Shown here piece by piece: positions 22,772 to 31,202 of a DNA stretch of 35,368 nt. Origin of the DNA: an uncultured Eubacteriales bacterium (lineage in GTDB: Bacteria > Bacillota > Clostridia > Christensenellales > CAG-917); contig ONYW01000011.1 in assembly GCA_900322215.1 (NCBI GenBank), positions 1-35,368 of the forward strand. The letters run 5' to 3'. Made by a program: the position numbers and the translations under genes. Within the stretch, counting starts at the first letter, position 1. Every line of letters begins with the position of its first letter. A model generated the notes under the pieces. The model ran no database searches. It was not told where the DNA came from and was given only the letters and a program-made list of their open reading frames with translations.

Positions 22772-22795
22772 GAAATAACAAAGACACGAAGTGTC
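22651..22795. repeat. Three copies of the palindrome GACACGAAGTGTC
   Basis: Exact copies at 22651-22663, 22742-22754 and 22783-22795; a fourth lies at 32483-32495. Each forms a GACAC-gaa-GTGTC hairpin. Confidence 0.8.
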
Positions 22796-22797
22796 AA

Positions 22798-22834
22798 AAT
22801 AAAACGCTACGAGAGACGTAGCGTTTTATTTTGT
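22798..22834. terminator. Strong intrinsic terminator
   Basis: A 13-bp perfect stem (AATAAAACGCTAC, 22798-22810; partner 22818-22830) with loop GAGAGAC and a T-rich flank. It is placed to end transcription from both the XRE gene and the minus-strand ORFs. Confidence 0.88.
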
Positions 22835-22845
22835 TTTGTTTGCGG

Positions 22846-23022
22846 TCAGTTCAAGGCGTCGTCGTCAAGCGTTTCAAAAAACTTCTCGACGTCGGAAAAC
22901 CACTCGAACGTACGCCTCTCTCCGTTCACCTCAATGGTGACGGGGTAGTGACAAAAAGCAAGCTCCAAAAGGGCTTGCTTTTTATTTTCAAATTGCTTTG
23001 CTGAATCTACAATAACTATCAT
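22846..23022 (-). CDS. Possible 58-aa ORF coupled to the upstream membrane-protein gene
   Basis: The minus-strand ATG at 23022 shares its A with the TAA of the preceding gene (TAATG), the usual sign of translational coupling. The frame runs 58 codons to TGA 22846-22848. The second half (starting CHYPVTIEVNGERRTFEWF) looks protein-like and uses the GC-rich third positions typical of this genome. The first half is AT-rich and contains a perfect 11-bp terminator-type hairpin (22953-22983). Either this is a real small protein made by readthrough, or a gene fragment lying beyond the terminator of the membrane-protein gene. No family recognised. Confidence 0.4.
   Translation of the reverse strand: MIVIVDSAKQFENKKQALLELAFCHYPVTIEVNGERRTFEWFSDVEKFFETLDDDALN
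22953..22985. terminator. Terminator-type hairpin within the small minus-strand ORF
   Basis: An 11-bp perfect stem (AAAAAGCAAGC, 22953-22963; partner 22973-22983), loop TCCAAAAGG, with T-rich ends on both strands. On the minus strand it would end the transcript of the small membrane-protein gene. Confidence 0.75.
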
Positions 23023-23243
23023 TAGATGTTAAGGAGACGGCAGATCTTGTGTTGTGTGACCATGAAGATGATGTCAAGAATCCAGATGATGTTCCAACCA
23101 AAGATGAGTCTGATGATACCTGCAACGATTTTGCCCTCAGAGAAACGTGTGAGCCAACCAAGAACCCAAGATGTAACAGGGATGATTGCAAGAATCAAAC
23201 TGACGATCCAGCTAAGTCCAAAGTAATCACTTTTGTTTGCCAT
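23022..23243 (-). CDS. Small two-helix membrane protein (73 aa)
   Basis: A 73-residue hydrophobic protein with two predicted transmembrane helices (about residues 9-30 and 42-62) joined by the loop RFSEGK. The pattern WIVSLILAIIPVTSWVLG then GWNIIWILDIIFM resembles small TM2-like hypothetical proteins of Clostridia; no function is known to me. I start at ATG 23243 because GGAGG precedes it at the right distance; the in-frame ATG at 23258 overlaps that site. Own promoter. Its stop overlaps a second small ORF. Confidence 0.72.
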   Translation of the reverse strand: MANKSDYFGLSWIVSLILAIIPVTSWVLGWLTRFSEGKIVAGIIRLIFGWNIIWILDIIFMVTQHKICRLLNI

Positions 23244-23283
23244 AGTTATATCCTCCATAAATTTTGGCTATTACCTTTTCTTT

Positions 23284-23312
23284 ATTATAATACGTATTGT
23301 ATAAAATTGCAA
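23284..23312 (-). promoter_or_regulatory. Promoter of the small membrane-protein gene
   Basis: Minus strand TTGCAA (23307-23312), 17 bases, TATAAT (23284-23289). Confidence 0.78.
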
Positions 23313-23336
23313 ACATAGAATAAAAAAATATTAAGA

Positions 23337-24554
23337 TTATTTTTCTTTTTTCAGGCGGGATTTGCAGTATTTTTGAGCGAGACCTGCCTCCGCCGTCTCA
23401 CGGTACCTGCTGTTGATGTCTTTTCCTGTCGAATACATGGTCTCGACGACCGTATCGAAGGAGATTTGACGGGTGGATGAGAGGAAGGACGCAAGGGAAG
23501 CCGCGTTGATTGCGCGCATTGCGCTGACGGCGTTTCGCTCTATGCACGGTATTTGCACGAGTCCGCCGACGGGATCGCAGGTGAGACCGAGGTGGTGCTC
23601 CATAGCCACTTCCGCCGCGTATTCGATTTGATCGAGCGACATTTCATAAAGGGAGGCGATAGCCGCGGCAGCCATACTGCACGCCGTACCGCACTCTGCC
23701 TGACACCCGCACTCTGCACCCGATATAGAGGCGTTTTCTTTGACGATATTGCCAATTATCCCTGCCGTTGCGAGCGCCCTTATTATGTTCTCGTTTGAAA
23801 ACCCGTGGCGCTCCTGCTCATAGCGGAGAACAGCGGGTAGAATGCCGGAACTCCCGCAGGTCGGGGCGGTGACGATAGTGCCTCCCGCGGCGTTTTGCTC
23901 GGAGACCGCAAAGGCATAAGCGCACACGATACGGTTCTCCCTCGTTTCGGGAGTTTCGTGCGCGTCGACTTGCGAAAAGAGGTATTGCGCCTTTCTTTCC
24001 ACGTTGAGCCCGCCGGGGAGAGTGCCCTTTTTGTCAAGTCCTTTCCAAATGGACTTTTGCATCTGCTCCCAAATCTTAGCAAGATATTCGTCGATGTCCG
24101 GCTCAAATCTCTTGGCGTAGTCATAGAGCGAAAGCGAGTTGTCCTCGCAATACTCTCTGATTTGCTCGAAGTTCTTGTGAGAGTAGACGTCCTGCGCAAG
24201 TTTCACCTTTTCGCCGACGATTTCGATCGCGCCCCCGCCGACGCTCAAAACTCTCCACTTCGCAAGCGTATTGCCGCTATTGTCAAGCGCGAACATATCG
24301 AGGGTGTTCGGGTGAGGGAGATCCTTTTCTTTCAAATCGAACAGAACGTCTACAGGTTTTGTAAACGTCTTGGCAAGCACGACGTCCGTGCCGTGCCCTT
24401 TGCCTGTTTGCGCGAGCGAGCCGTAGAGGACAACCTTAAAGGACGAAGCGTTTTTGTTGGCTTCTTCAAACAGTTTTGCGGCTTTTTCAGGGCCCATGGT
24501 GTGCGAACTGGACGGACCTCTGCCGATTTTGTAGAGTTCTTTCAAACTTTTCAT
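23337..24554 (-). CDS. sdaA: L-serine dehydratase, iron-sulfur type, single chain
   Basis: A 405-residue cytosolic enzyme converting L-serine to pyruvate and ammonia. The beta and alpha domains are fused. GPSSSHTMGP (residues 13-22) is the N-terminal signature; the alpha domain has TAPTCGSSGILPA, then GAECGCQAECGTAC, and GLTCDPVGGLVQIPCIERN. C325 and C336, with one cysteine of the 281-287 group, should hold the oxygen-sensitive 4Fe-4S cluster with an open iron for serine binding. It is somewhat shorter than E. coli SdaA (about 454). GAGGTAG precedes ATG 24554. No partner subunit gene is adjacent, in keeping with the fused form. Confidence 0.93.
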   Translation of the reverse strand: MKSLKELYKIGRGPSSSHTMGPEKAAKLFEEANKNASSFKVVLYGSLAQTGKGHGTDVVLAKTFTKPVDVLFDLKEKDLPHPNTLDMFALDNSGNTLAKWRVLSVGGGAIEIVGEKVKLAQDVYSHKNFEQIREYCEDNSLSLYDYAKRFEPDIDEYLAKIWEQMQKSIWKGLDKKGTLPGGLNVERKAQYLFSQVDAHETPETRENRIVCAYAFAVSEQNAAGGTIVTAPTCGSSGILPAVLRYEQERHGFSNENIIRALATAGIIGNIVKENASISGAECGCQAECGTACSMAAAAIASLYEMSLDQIEYAAEVAMEHHLGLTCDPVGGLVQIPCIERNAVSAMRAINAASLASFLSSTRQISFDTVVETMYSTGKDINSRYRETAEAGLAQKYCKSRLKKEK

Positions 24555-24580
24555 AACTACCTCATTGAGTCGCTGACAAA

Positions 24581-24608
24581 ATTATACCATAAAAGGGGAG
24601 TTTTACAA
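24581..24608 (-). promoter_or_regulatory. Promoter of the L-serine dehydratase gene
   Basis: Minus strand TTGTAA (24603-24608), 16 bases, TATAAT (24581-24586) with an extended TGG before the -10. Confidence 0.72.
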
Positions 24609-24667
24609 GAATTTTTCGACTTTTGTCAAAAAATATTCTATATTTTTTCAAATACGGCGCGAATAGT

Positions 24668-24697
24668 TTGCCAAACGATGAAAAAATGTGTTATTAT
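24668..24697 (+). promoter_or_regulatory. Promoter of typA
   Basis: TTGCCA (24668-24673), 18 bases, TATTAT (24692-24697). GAGGGA (24731-24736) precedes ATG 24739. Confidence 0.6.
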
Positions 24698-24738
24698 ACA
24701 ACAGTTTTCAGGGCTTAGATGTCCAAAAGCGAGGGAAT

Positions 24739-26571
24739 ATGGTTAGAGAAGATCTTAGAAACATCGCAATCATCGCTCACGTCGACCACGGCAAGACGAC
24801 TCTTGTCGACGGCATGCTCAAACAATCGGGCACATTTAGAGCCAATCAACAAGTCGCAACTTGCGTTATGGATTCGGGCGACCTCGAGCGCGAACGCGGT
24901 ATTACAATTCTTGCAAAGAACACCGCCATTCACTATAACGGGGTGAAAATCAACGTCATCGACACTCCCGGTCACGCGGATTTTTCGGGCGAGGTCGAGC
25001 GCGTGCTCAAGATGGTCAACGGCGTCGTGCTTCTTGTCGACGCACAGGAAGGACCTATGCCGCAAACTCGCTTCGTCGTTGAAAAGGCGCTTGCGCTCGG
25101 GCTCAAAATCATCATCGTCGTCAACAAGATAGACAAGCCCGACGCGCGACTTTCCGAAGTCGGCGACGAAGTGCTAGAACTTCTCCTCGATCTCGGAGCA
25201 AGCGACGAGCAGCTTATGAGTCCTATCATTTATTGCAGCGGCAAGCAAGCGACTGCAACCTTTGACTACCACACGCCGGGCACGGATCTTAAACCGCTGT
25301 TCGATACGATTCTCGATTATATCCCCGCACCCGAGGGCGACGAAAAAGGCGAACTTCAACTCCTTGTCTCCGCCATCGACTACAACGATTACGTCGGACG
25401 TATCGGTATCGGCCGTATAGAGCGCGGCTCTATCAAGATGGCGCAAGAGGTCGTCGTATGCGATTTCCACAGCGGAATCTCTCCCTACAAGAGCAAGGTC
25501 GTCAACCTCTTCCAAATCGAGGGCTTAAAGCGTGTTCCCGTCGACGAGGCAAGCGTCGGAGACATCGTCTGCTTCAGCGGTATAGAGAATATCACGATCG
25601 GCAACACGATTTGCTCTACGACGAAGATAGAACCTGTTCCTTTTGTAAAGATCGGCGAACCTACGATAGAGATGAACTTTATGGTCAACGACAGTCCGTT
25701 CGCGGGCAAAGAGGGCAAATACGTCACCTCGCGCCACCTTCGCGACAGGCTCTTCAAAGAACTCTTGAAAGACGTCTCTCTCCGCGTGTATCAAACGGAG
25801 AGCCCGGACACCTTCAAGGTTTGCGGAAGAGGCGAAATGAACCTGTCTATCCTCATCGAGACTATGAGAAGAGAGGGGTATGAGTTTGGCGTCGGCACGC
25901 CGAAAGTCATCTTCAAGACGATAGACGGCGAAAAGTGCGAGCCTATGGAAAGACTCTACATCGACGTCCCGACTGAATGCACGGGCGCGGTCATGGAGCG
26001 TATGGGCGTGAGAAAAGGCGAACTTATCTCCATGAACCCACAGGGAAGCCGCATAAGAATGGAGTTTAGAATCCCTGCGCGCGGACTTTTCGGATTTAAG
26101 AACGAGTTTTTGACGGACACGAAGGGCGAGGGCATCATGAACCAACTCTTCGACGGATATGCGCCGTACAAGGGGCCGATCCCGAGAAGATTCACAGGCT
26201 CTCTCGTCGCGTTCGAGACGGGCGAGGCTGCAACCTACGGTCTCTTCAACGCGCAGGAGAGAGGCGTACTCTTCATAGATCCGCAAACGATGGTGTACGA
26301 GGGTATGGTCGTCGGTATGTCTCCGAAGGCGGAGGACATAAGAGTCAACGTCTGCAAGAGAAAGCACGTCACGAATATGCGTGCGGCAGGCTCGGACGAA
26401 GCGCTCAGGCTCAGCACTCCGAGAAAGTTCAGCCTTGAGGAGGCGATCGAGTTCCTTAACGATGACGAAATGCTTGAAGTCACTCCGAAAAACATAAGAA
26501 TCCGCAAGAATATTCTTTCAGGTTCGGAGAGATTGAAACTGCAATTCGGCAATAAGTCTGTCGAGGAATAA
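24739..26571 (+). CDS. typA: Ribosome-associated GTPase TypA/BipA
   Basis: A 610-residue translational GTPase, full length for the family. The G domain has AHVDHGKTTL (G1), ERGITI (G2 region), DTPGHADF (G3) and NKID (G4). EF-G-like domains II, III and V follow, then the BipA-specific C-terminal domain; SRIRMEFRIPARGLFGF and NAQERGVLFI are family signatures. It binds the 70S ribosome near the A site and assists subunit assembly and stress growth. ATG 24739 is chosen, with GAGGGA just upstream; a longer frame from 24688 would start inside the promoter region. Monocistronic, with a terminator 20 bases after the stop. Confidence 0.97.
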   Translation: MVREDLRNIAIIAHVDHGKTTLVDGMLKQSGTFRANQQVATCVMDSGDLERERGITILAKNTAIHYNGVKINVIDTPGHADFSGEVERVLKMVNGVVLLVDAQEGPMPQTRFVVEKALALGLKIIIVVNKIDKPDARLSEVGDEVLELLLDLGASDEQLMSPIIYCSGKQATATFDYHTPGTDLKPLFDTILDYIPAPEGDEKGELQLLVSAIDYNDYVGRIGIGRIERGSIKMAQEVVVCDFHSGISPYKSKVVNLFQIEGLKRVPVDEASVGDIVCFSGIENITIGNTICSTTKIEPVPFVKIGEPTIEMNFMVNDSPFAGKEGKYVTSRHLRDRLFKELLKDVSLRVYQTESPDTFKVCGRGEMNLSILIETMRREGYEFGVGTPKVIFKTIDGEKCEPMERLYIDVPTECTGAVMERMGVRKGELISMNPQGSRIRMEFRIPARGLFGFKNEFLTDTKGEGIMNQLFDGYAPYKGPIPRRFTGSLVAFETGEAATYGLFNAQERGVLFIDPQTMVYEGMVVGMSPKAEDIRVNVCKRKHVTNMRAAGSDEALRLSTPRKFSLEEAIEFLNDDEMLEVTPKNIRIRKNILSGSERLKLQFGNKSVEE

Positions 26572-26592
26572 ACACTTTTTGAAATGAAAAAC

Positions 26593-26618
26593 AAAAGCAC
26601 TCAGTCGAGTGCTTTTTT
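26593..26618 (+). terminator. Intrinsic terminator of typA
   Basis: Stem AAAAGCACTC (26593-26602), loop AGTC, partner GAGTGCTTTT (26607-26616) and a T-run. Confidence 0.92.
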
Positions 26619-26681
26619 GTTTGTTCCGCCAAAAAATTTTAACGCCTGTTCTCCGATTGGCAACATTTTTTTATTTGGGTA

Positions 26682-26731
26682 TTGAAATATTGTGCTTTTG
26701 GTTTTACAATTTTATTGTGACAGCTTGTCAC
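26682..26731 (+). promoter_or_regulatory. Promoter and operator of the second GPH transporter
   Basis: TTGAAA (26682-26687), 17 bases, TACAAT (26705-26710). A perfect inverted repeat GTGACA-gct-TGTCAC (26717-26731) lies where transcription should begin, so a bound repressor would block initiation. AAGGGGA follows before ATG 26748. Confidence 0.65.
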
Positions 26732-26747
26732 GATAAGGGGAAAACGT

Positions 26748-28388
26748 ATGTCAAACGAACTTACAATGGAAAGAAAGCCGCGCAGGCTCTTTGGCTGTAC
26801 CGGCAATATGTGGATTTATGCGCTCGGAATCATGGGCATAAACCTCGCGATCGGACTCGTAAACAGCTATCAAGCGGAGTTTTTCAACAAGATCATGGGG
26901 GCGAACCTCATCGCTATCGCCGTCATCATACTGGTGGCAAAGGTGGTGAGTATCGTCGCGGACTTCGTAATCGGAAATCTCATAGACAGGGCAAGATTCA
27001 AGTCGGGCAAGATGAGACCGTGGATTTTGATATCCGCATTCCCGCTCGCCGTGCTCACGATGATGTCGTTTGCATTCATACCTTTTCCAGAAACGCAGGC
27101 GGGGAATATCGGTAAATATATCTATATCGCGATAATTATGATTTTTTGGAACGTGTCCATGACGCTTGCGGACATTCCGTCGCAGGGCATGCTCTCGCTC
27201 GTCTCCAAAGATCCTGCGGACACAAACAACGCGGCGGGCATCGCCAACACCTTGAAGTCGGGCGCGCTTGCAATATCCGGCATCTTTATGACCGTCGTTT
27301 GCATGATAACGGGCAGTGAAGGCGTCGGCAAAAAGGAATATCTCATAACCGCCGGCGTCATGTGCGGAATAGGGCTCGTCTTCCAACTCCTCATGTACTT
27401 CAAGTGCAAGGAGATGGTCAAGTCAAGGACGTCTTCCGCCATGAGTTTTAAGGAGATGTTTAGAGAACTCAAACACAACAAACAAATTCTCATTGTGTTC
27501 GTCACCTATCTCCTCGGCTTTGGCAGAAATATAGGACTTGGCATCGCGGTGCAGGCGACCTGCATACTCCTGCGCGACGGCGTAAACTTCTCGGCGATAC
27601 CCGTCATCGGCTCGATTTTCCCGGATACGATGTACGGCGACGCTTGCTCTTGGGCAATAGGCGTTACGTCCGCGCTCGCAAGCACGGTGACGATCCTTTT
27701 GAACCCCGTCATCAACAAGAAACTCGGTGAAAAGAAATATTTTATAGTCGCGGGATTTTACGGTTTTGCGATAAGTCTCATATCCTTCCTTTTGTATGCG
27801 CTCGTTCCCGTTCCCGAGGGCGCGACAAGCACGGACTTTACCGTTCGCAGCCTTTGGGCCATTTGGATTTTCCAAGCGGTGTTCAGCATAGCGTATGCGC
27901 CGAACGGGTACCTGCCGATGGTCATGACGGCTGATATAGTCGACTACCAGGAGTGGAAGACGGGAAGGCGTACGGAGGGCGCGCAGTTTGCGATACTCTC
28001 CATGTCCAACAAACTCTCCAACGCGCTCTCGGTGTCGCTCGGCATACTGCTCATAGGCGCGATAGGCTACAGTTCCAGCGACTATGCGGCGGCGGTACAG
28101 GGCGGAAGTGAGGCGATACGCGCCTACGTCACGGACGATATGCAGGTCAAGGCGTGGGCTATCTATTTCTTGGTCCCGGGACTTTGTATGCTCGCCTCGT
28201 CAATTCCAATGTTCTTCTACAAGATAGACAAGAAGACTAAGACGGAGATGCGCGCGGAACTCGCTCGCAGAAGACTCGCAGCCGAGCAGGAAGAGATTTC
28301 CTCTCAAGAGCCGTCAAAACTCTCCGACGAGTCGTATATGCAAGAGGAACAACCAAGCCAAGAGCCACCGCAGGACAAAGAGGAATAA
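26748..28388 (+). CDS. GPH-family (MelB-type) sugar:cation symporter, second copy
   Basis: A 546-residue transporter with about 12 transmembrane helices. VADFVIGNLIDRARFKSGKMRPWIL is the family loop and the conserved ADIVDYQEWKTGRRTEG segment follows helix 10; both fit glycoside-pentoside-hexuronide symporters. It is only distantly related to the transporter at 5032-6639, so the two probably carry different sugars; the substrate is unknown. The C-terminal ~45 residues are a hydrophilic Glu/Gln/Pro/Ser-rich tail, a feature shared with the first copy. No sugar enzyme is adjacent. The inverted repeat at the transcription start suggests substrate-responsive repression. Confidence 0.86.
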   Translation: MSNELTMERKPRRLFGCTGNMWIYALGIMGINLAIGLVNSYQAEFFNKIMGANLIAIAVIILVAKVVSIVADFVIGNLIDRARFKSGKMRPWILISAFPLAVLTMMSFAFIPFPETQAGNIGKYIYIAIIMIFWNVSMTLADIPSQGMLSLVSKDPADTNNAAGIANTLKSGALAISGIFMTVVCMITGSEGVGKKEYLITAGVMCGIGLVFQLLMYFKCKEMVKSRTSSAMSFKEMFRELKHNKQILIVFVTYLLGFGRNIGLGIAVQATCILLRDGVNFSAIPVIGSIFPDTMYGDACSWAIGVTSALASTVTILLNPVINKKLGEKKYFIVAGFYGFAISLISFLLYALVPVPEGATSTDFTVRSLWAIWIFQAVFSIAYAPNGYLPMVMTADIVDYQEWKTGRRTEGAQFAILSMSNKLSNALSVSLGILLIGAIGYSSSDYAAAVQGGSEAIRAYVTDDMQVKAWAIYFLVPGLCMLASSIPMFFYKIDKKTKTEMRAELARRRLAAEQEEISSQEPSKLSDESYMQEEQPSQEPPQDKEE

Positions 28389-28402
28389 ACCCCGTTTACA
28401 CA

Positions 28403-28437
28403 ACAAAAAAAGCACTCAAACGAGTGCTTTTTTGTTG
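28403..28437. terminator. Bidirectional intrinsic terminator
   Basis: A stem of about 15 bp (ending AAAAGCACTC, 28409-28418; partner from GAGTGC at 28423) with loop AAAC and T-runs on both strands, between the convergent GPH transporter and P-type ATPase genes. Confidence 0.92.
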
Positions 28438-28454
28438 CCAAAATTGTTTGGAAA

Positions 28455-31067
28455 TTATTGTTTTGTCGAATCATTTGCTTCCACAGTGCTATCCGTTTCG
28501 GCTTGCGTTTGAGGCGTTTCACCCGCTTGCGTAGGGGAGGCAAGCGCAACAACGTCTTTGCCGACTGGTTGCAACACTTTGAATTTGCGGAGGATCTTCA
28601 CCATAACGCTCTCTTCCTTCTTGTTGACGTTTCTTGTCAAGAAGACGGTGATGATAAACACGATGAGCACGATATAGCAAATGCCCGCGATCGTTTTGAG
28701 GGAGTCGGTCGAAAAGTCGTTTGTAAGTCCGAAGAAGTCCTGCAAACTGAATATACCGATACCGACTTTTGAGAGGTCGGCGAAGTAGCAGGCGAGGAAG
28801 AGACCTATCATTATGACAAAGTTAAGCGCGTGAATGATAGTGAGCGGCAGGGAAACTTTGAGCAAATAGATGAGTCCGACAAACGTCGTCACGATGAGGC
28901 AGGCGTTTTGGAACTGCGGATCCGTAAGATCCTTCATGATCCACGTCTTTGTGATGATGACGGCGACTACGCCGATAAGCACGGTAATAGCGCCCGACAG
29001 AGCGGAGGATAGAACCTTTGGCAGGAAGTGCCCCGTGACTCTTTCCTTGTTCGGCTCGAGAGCGAGGACTACGGACGGAATGCCGATCGTCACCATACCG
29101 ATTATCGTGAGATGTCTCGGCTCGAACGGGTATGCCGTCGGAATGCAAAGGAAGAGAATGGCAAGCAAAATGCTATACATCGTCTTCATAAGGTAGAGAG
29201 ATGCGCTTCGCTCCAAGTTGTTAATCGACCTTCTGCCCTCGGCGACGACCTTTGGCATAGACGCGAAGTTGCTGTCGAGAAGGACGAGAGAACTTACGTT
29301 CTTTGCCGCGTCCGAGCCCGACGCCATAGCAATAGAGCAGTCCGCCTCTTTGAGGGCAAGAACGTCGTTGACGCCGTCGCCCGTCATGGCAACCGTATGT
29401 CCCTTTGCTTTGAGCGCTTTGACAAGCGCGAGTTTTTGGTCGGGGAGCACGCGTCCGAAAATCGTATATTTTTCCGCCGCGTCGTACACTTCTTGCTCGG
29501 TGGAGAGTGTGGACATATCGATTATGTTGTCGCAGTTTTCAAGTCCCGCGCGGAGCGCGACTGCACGCACGGTCTCGGGGTTGTCGCCCGAAATAATCTT
29601 GACGTCCACGCCTTGCTCTTTGAAAAATTTGAGCGTGTCCGGCGCTTCGGCTCTTATCTTGTCCGTGATATAGACGTATGCTTGCGCTTTGAGTCCTTGC
29701 GGAAGGCTGTTGTCTCCGAATTTCTTGCTTGATACGGCAAGCACCATGACGCGGTAGCCCTGTTTCGCCATTTCGGCAACCTTGGCTTGCATCTCCGCAG
29801 TTTGTTTTTTGAAAACAAATTCAGGCGCGCCGATGACAAACGATTTGCCGTCCACTCTCACACCGCTCCACTTTCTTGCGGAGGAGAACGGAACTTTTTC
29901 TTCCACCTTGCCGTTTGCGGAAAGGTCCGCGACGTATGCGCGGAGCGCGTTTGCCGTGGCGTTGTCGTCTTCGAGTGCGGTGAAGACGTTTTTGAGGTTT
30001 TGTTTGATTTCGTCAAGCGTGTAGTCGGCTGTCGGCTCTATGCCGTTGACTTCCATCGTGCCTTCCGTGATAGTGCCCGTCTTGTCAAGGCAAAGCACGT
30101 CCACGCGTGCGAGAGTCTCGACACAGTAGAGGTCCTGCGCGACCGTCTTGTTCTTTGAAAGGCGAATGACGCTCACGCAAAATACGGTCGTTGCAAGCGC
30201 GACGAGTCCGTTCGGTATCATACTGATGACGGAGGCTATCGTGGACACTACCGTCGAGTTGAGGTCGTTGCCTTGCCCCAGCCACTTTGTGAGAAGGAGC
30301 GCAACGCCGAGAGGGACGATGATGATAGACATCACCTTGACGACGAACATGAGCGAACGCCAAATCTCCGACGTCGGCTTTTTGACGTACTTAGCACCCG
30401 AGGATATCTTCATGACAAAGTTGTCCTGTCCGATATGCTCGACCTGGCATTTTGCCTTGCCGGACACGACGAAGGAGCCCGAAAGCACCTTGTCGCCCGC
30501 GGTCTTTTGAATGGCGTCCGACTCGCCCGTTATGAGGCTTTCGTTGACCTCGATAGAACCGTCGACGATGACGCCGTCCGCGCAAATTTGTTTGCCTGCG
30601 GAGAGCACCGTGATTTCGTCGATAACGATTTGTTCAAGCGGGATTTCAACCTCTTCGCCGTCTCTTATGACGATCGCTTTCGGCGCGGAGAGAAGGGCGA
30701 GTTTGTCCATAATGCGCTTTGAACGAAGCCCCTGAAAGACGCCTGCCGCCGTGTTGAATATGATGAGTATCAAAAAACCGAAGTTTCCGATTTTTGGATT
30801 GAAAAACGCAAGAATAATTGCAAACGCGACAAAAATAAAGTTGAAAAAGGTGAAGATGTTCTCGCGCAAAATCTGCCACACGGATTTTGTGCGTATTGTC
30901 TGTTCTCCGTTGACTTTGCCCGCGGCGACGCGCTCTTGAACTTGTGAGGCGGTAAGACCTGTCGCGGGGTCGGTAATCTGCGCAGGAGTCTCGGACGTCG
31001 CTGGTTCAAGCAAAACTTCAGAGGGTTCCAACGCTTGTGCTTCTTTTTTGGTTTTCTTTTTCAACAT
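28455..31067 (-). CDS. Cation-transporting P-type ATPase (CtpE/Exp7-like)
   Basis: An 870-residue P-type ATPase. The actuator loop is ITGES (TGES 180-183), the phosphorylation site CLDKTGT with D328, and the hinge TGDGVND (562-568). Transmembrane helix 4 carries IPNGL (284-288) in place of the PEGL of Ca-ATPases and lacks the CPC of heavy-metal pumps, as in the CtpE/Exp7 branch, for which a role in Ca2+ uptake has been described. About ten transmembrane helices. The first ~30 residues and last ~35 residues are hydrophilic extensions. AAAGGC precedes ATG 31067. The ion carried is an inference from the branch. Confidence 0.88.
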   Translation of the reverse strand: MLKKKTKKEAQALEPSEVLLEPATSETPAQITDPATGLTASQVQERVAAGKVNGEQTIRTKSVWQILRENIFTFFNFIFVAFAIILAFFNPKIGNFGFLILIIFNTAAGVFQGLRSKRIMDKLALLSAPKAIVIRDGEEVEIPLEQIVIDEITVLSAGKQICADGVIVDGSIEVNESLITGESDAIQKTAGDKVLSGSFVVSGKAKCQVEHIGQDNFVMKISSGAKYVKKPTSEIWRSLMFVVKVMSIIIVPLGVALLLTKWLGQGNDLNSTVVSTIASVISMIPNGLVALATTVFCVSVIRLSKNKTVAQDLYCVETLARVDVLCLDKTGTITEGTMEVNGIEPTADYTLDEIKQNLKNVFTALEDDNATANALRAYVADLSANGKVEEKVPFSSARKWSGVRVDGKSFVIGAPEFVFKKQTAEMQAKVAEMAKQGYRVMVLAVSSKKFGDNSLPQGLKAQAYVYITDKIRAEAPDTLKFFKEQGVDVKIISGDNPETVRAVALRAGLENCDNIIDMSTLSTEQEVYDAAEKYTIFGRVLPDQKLALVKALKAKGHTVAMTGDGVNDVLALKEADCSIAMASGSDAAKNVSSLVLLDSNFASMPKVVAEGRRSINNLERSASLYLMKTMYSILLAILFLCIPTAYPFEPRHLTIIGMVTIGIPSVVLALEPNKERVTGHFLPKVLSSALSGAITVLIGVVAVIITKTWIMKDLTDPQFQNACLIVTTFVGLIYLLKVSLPLTIIHALNFVIMIGLFLACYFADLSKVGIGIFSLQDFFGLTNDFSTDSLKTIAGICYIVLIVFIITVFLTRNVNKKEESVMVKILRKFKVLQPVGKDVVALASPTQAGETPQTQAETDSTVEANDSTKQ

Positions 31068-31099
31068 TGTATTTGCCTTTCTAAAAATAAATATATTTT

Positions 31100-31128
31100 A
31101 GTATAACATATAATGAACAAAATTCAAA
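31100..31128 (-). promoter_or_regulatory. Weak promoter candidate of the P-type ATPase gene
   Basis: Minus strand TTTGAA (31123-31128), 17 bases, TATACT (31100-31105). The -35 match is poor. Confidence 0.35.
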
Positions 31129-31202
31129 CGTTTGTTTTTATTTGGCGAAAAAAATATTTAAAAACGCGCATAAACGGGGTGAAATCCACGTATATTTTGC
31201 GT

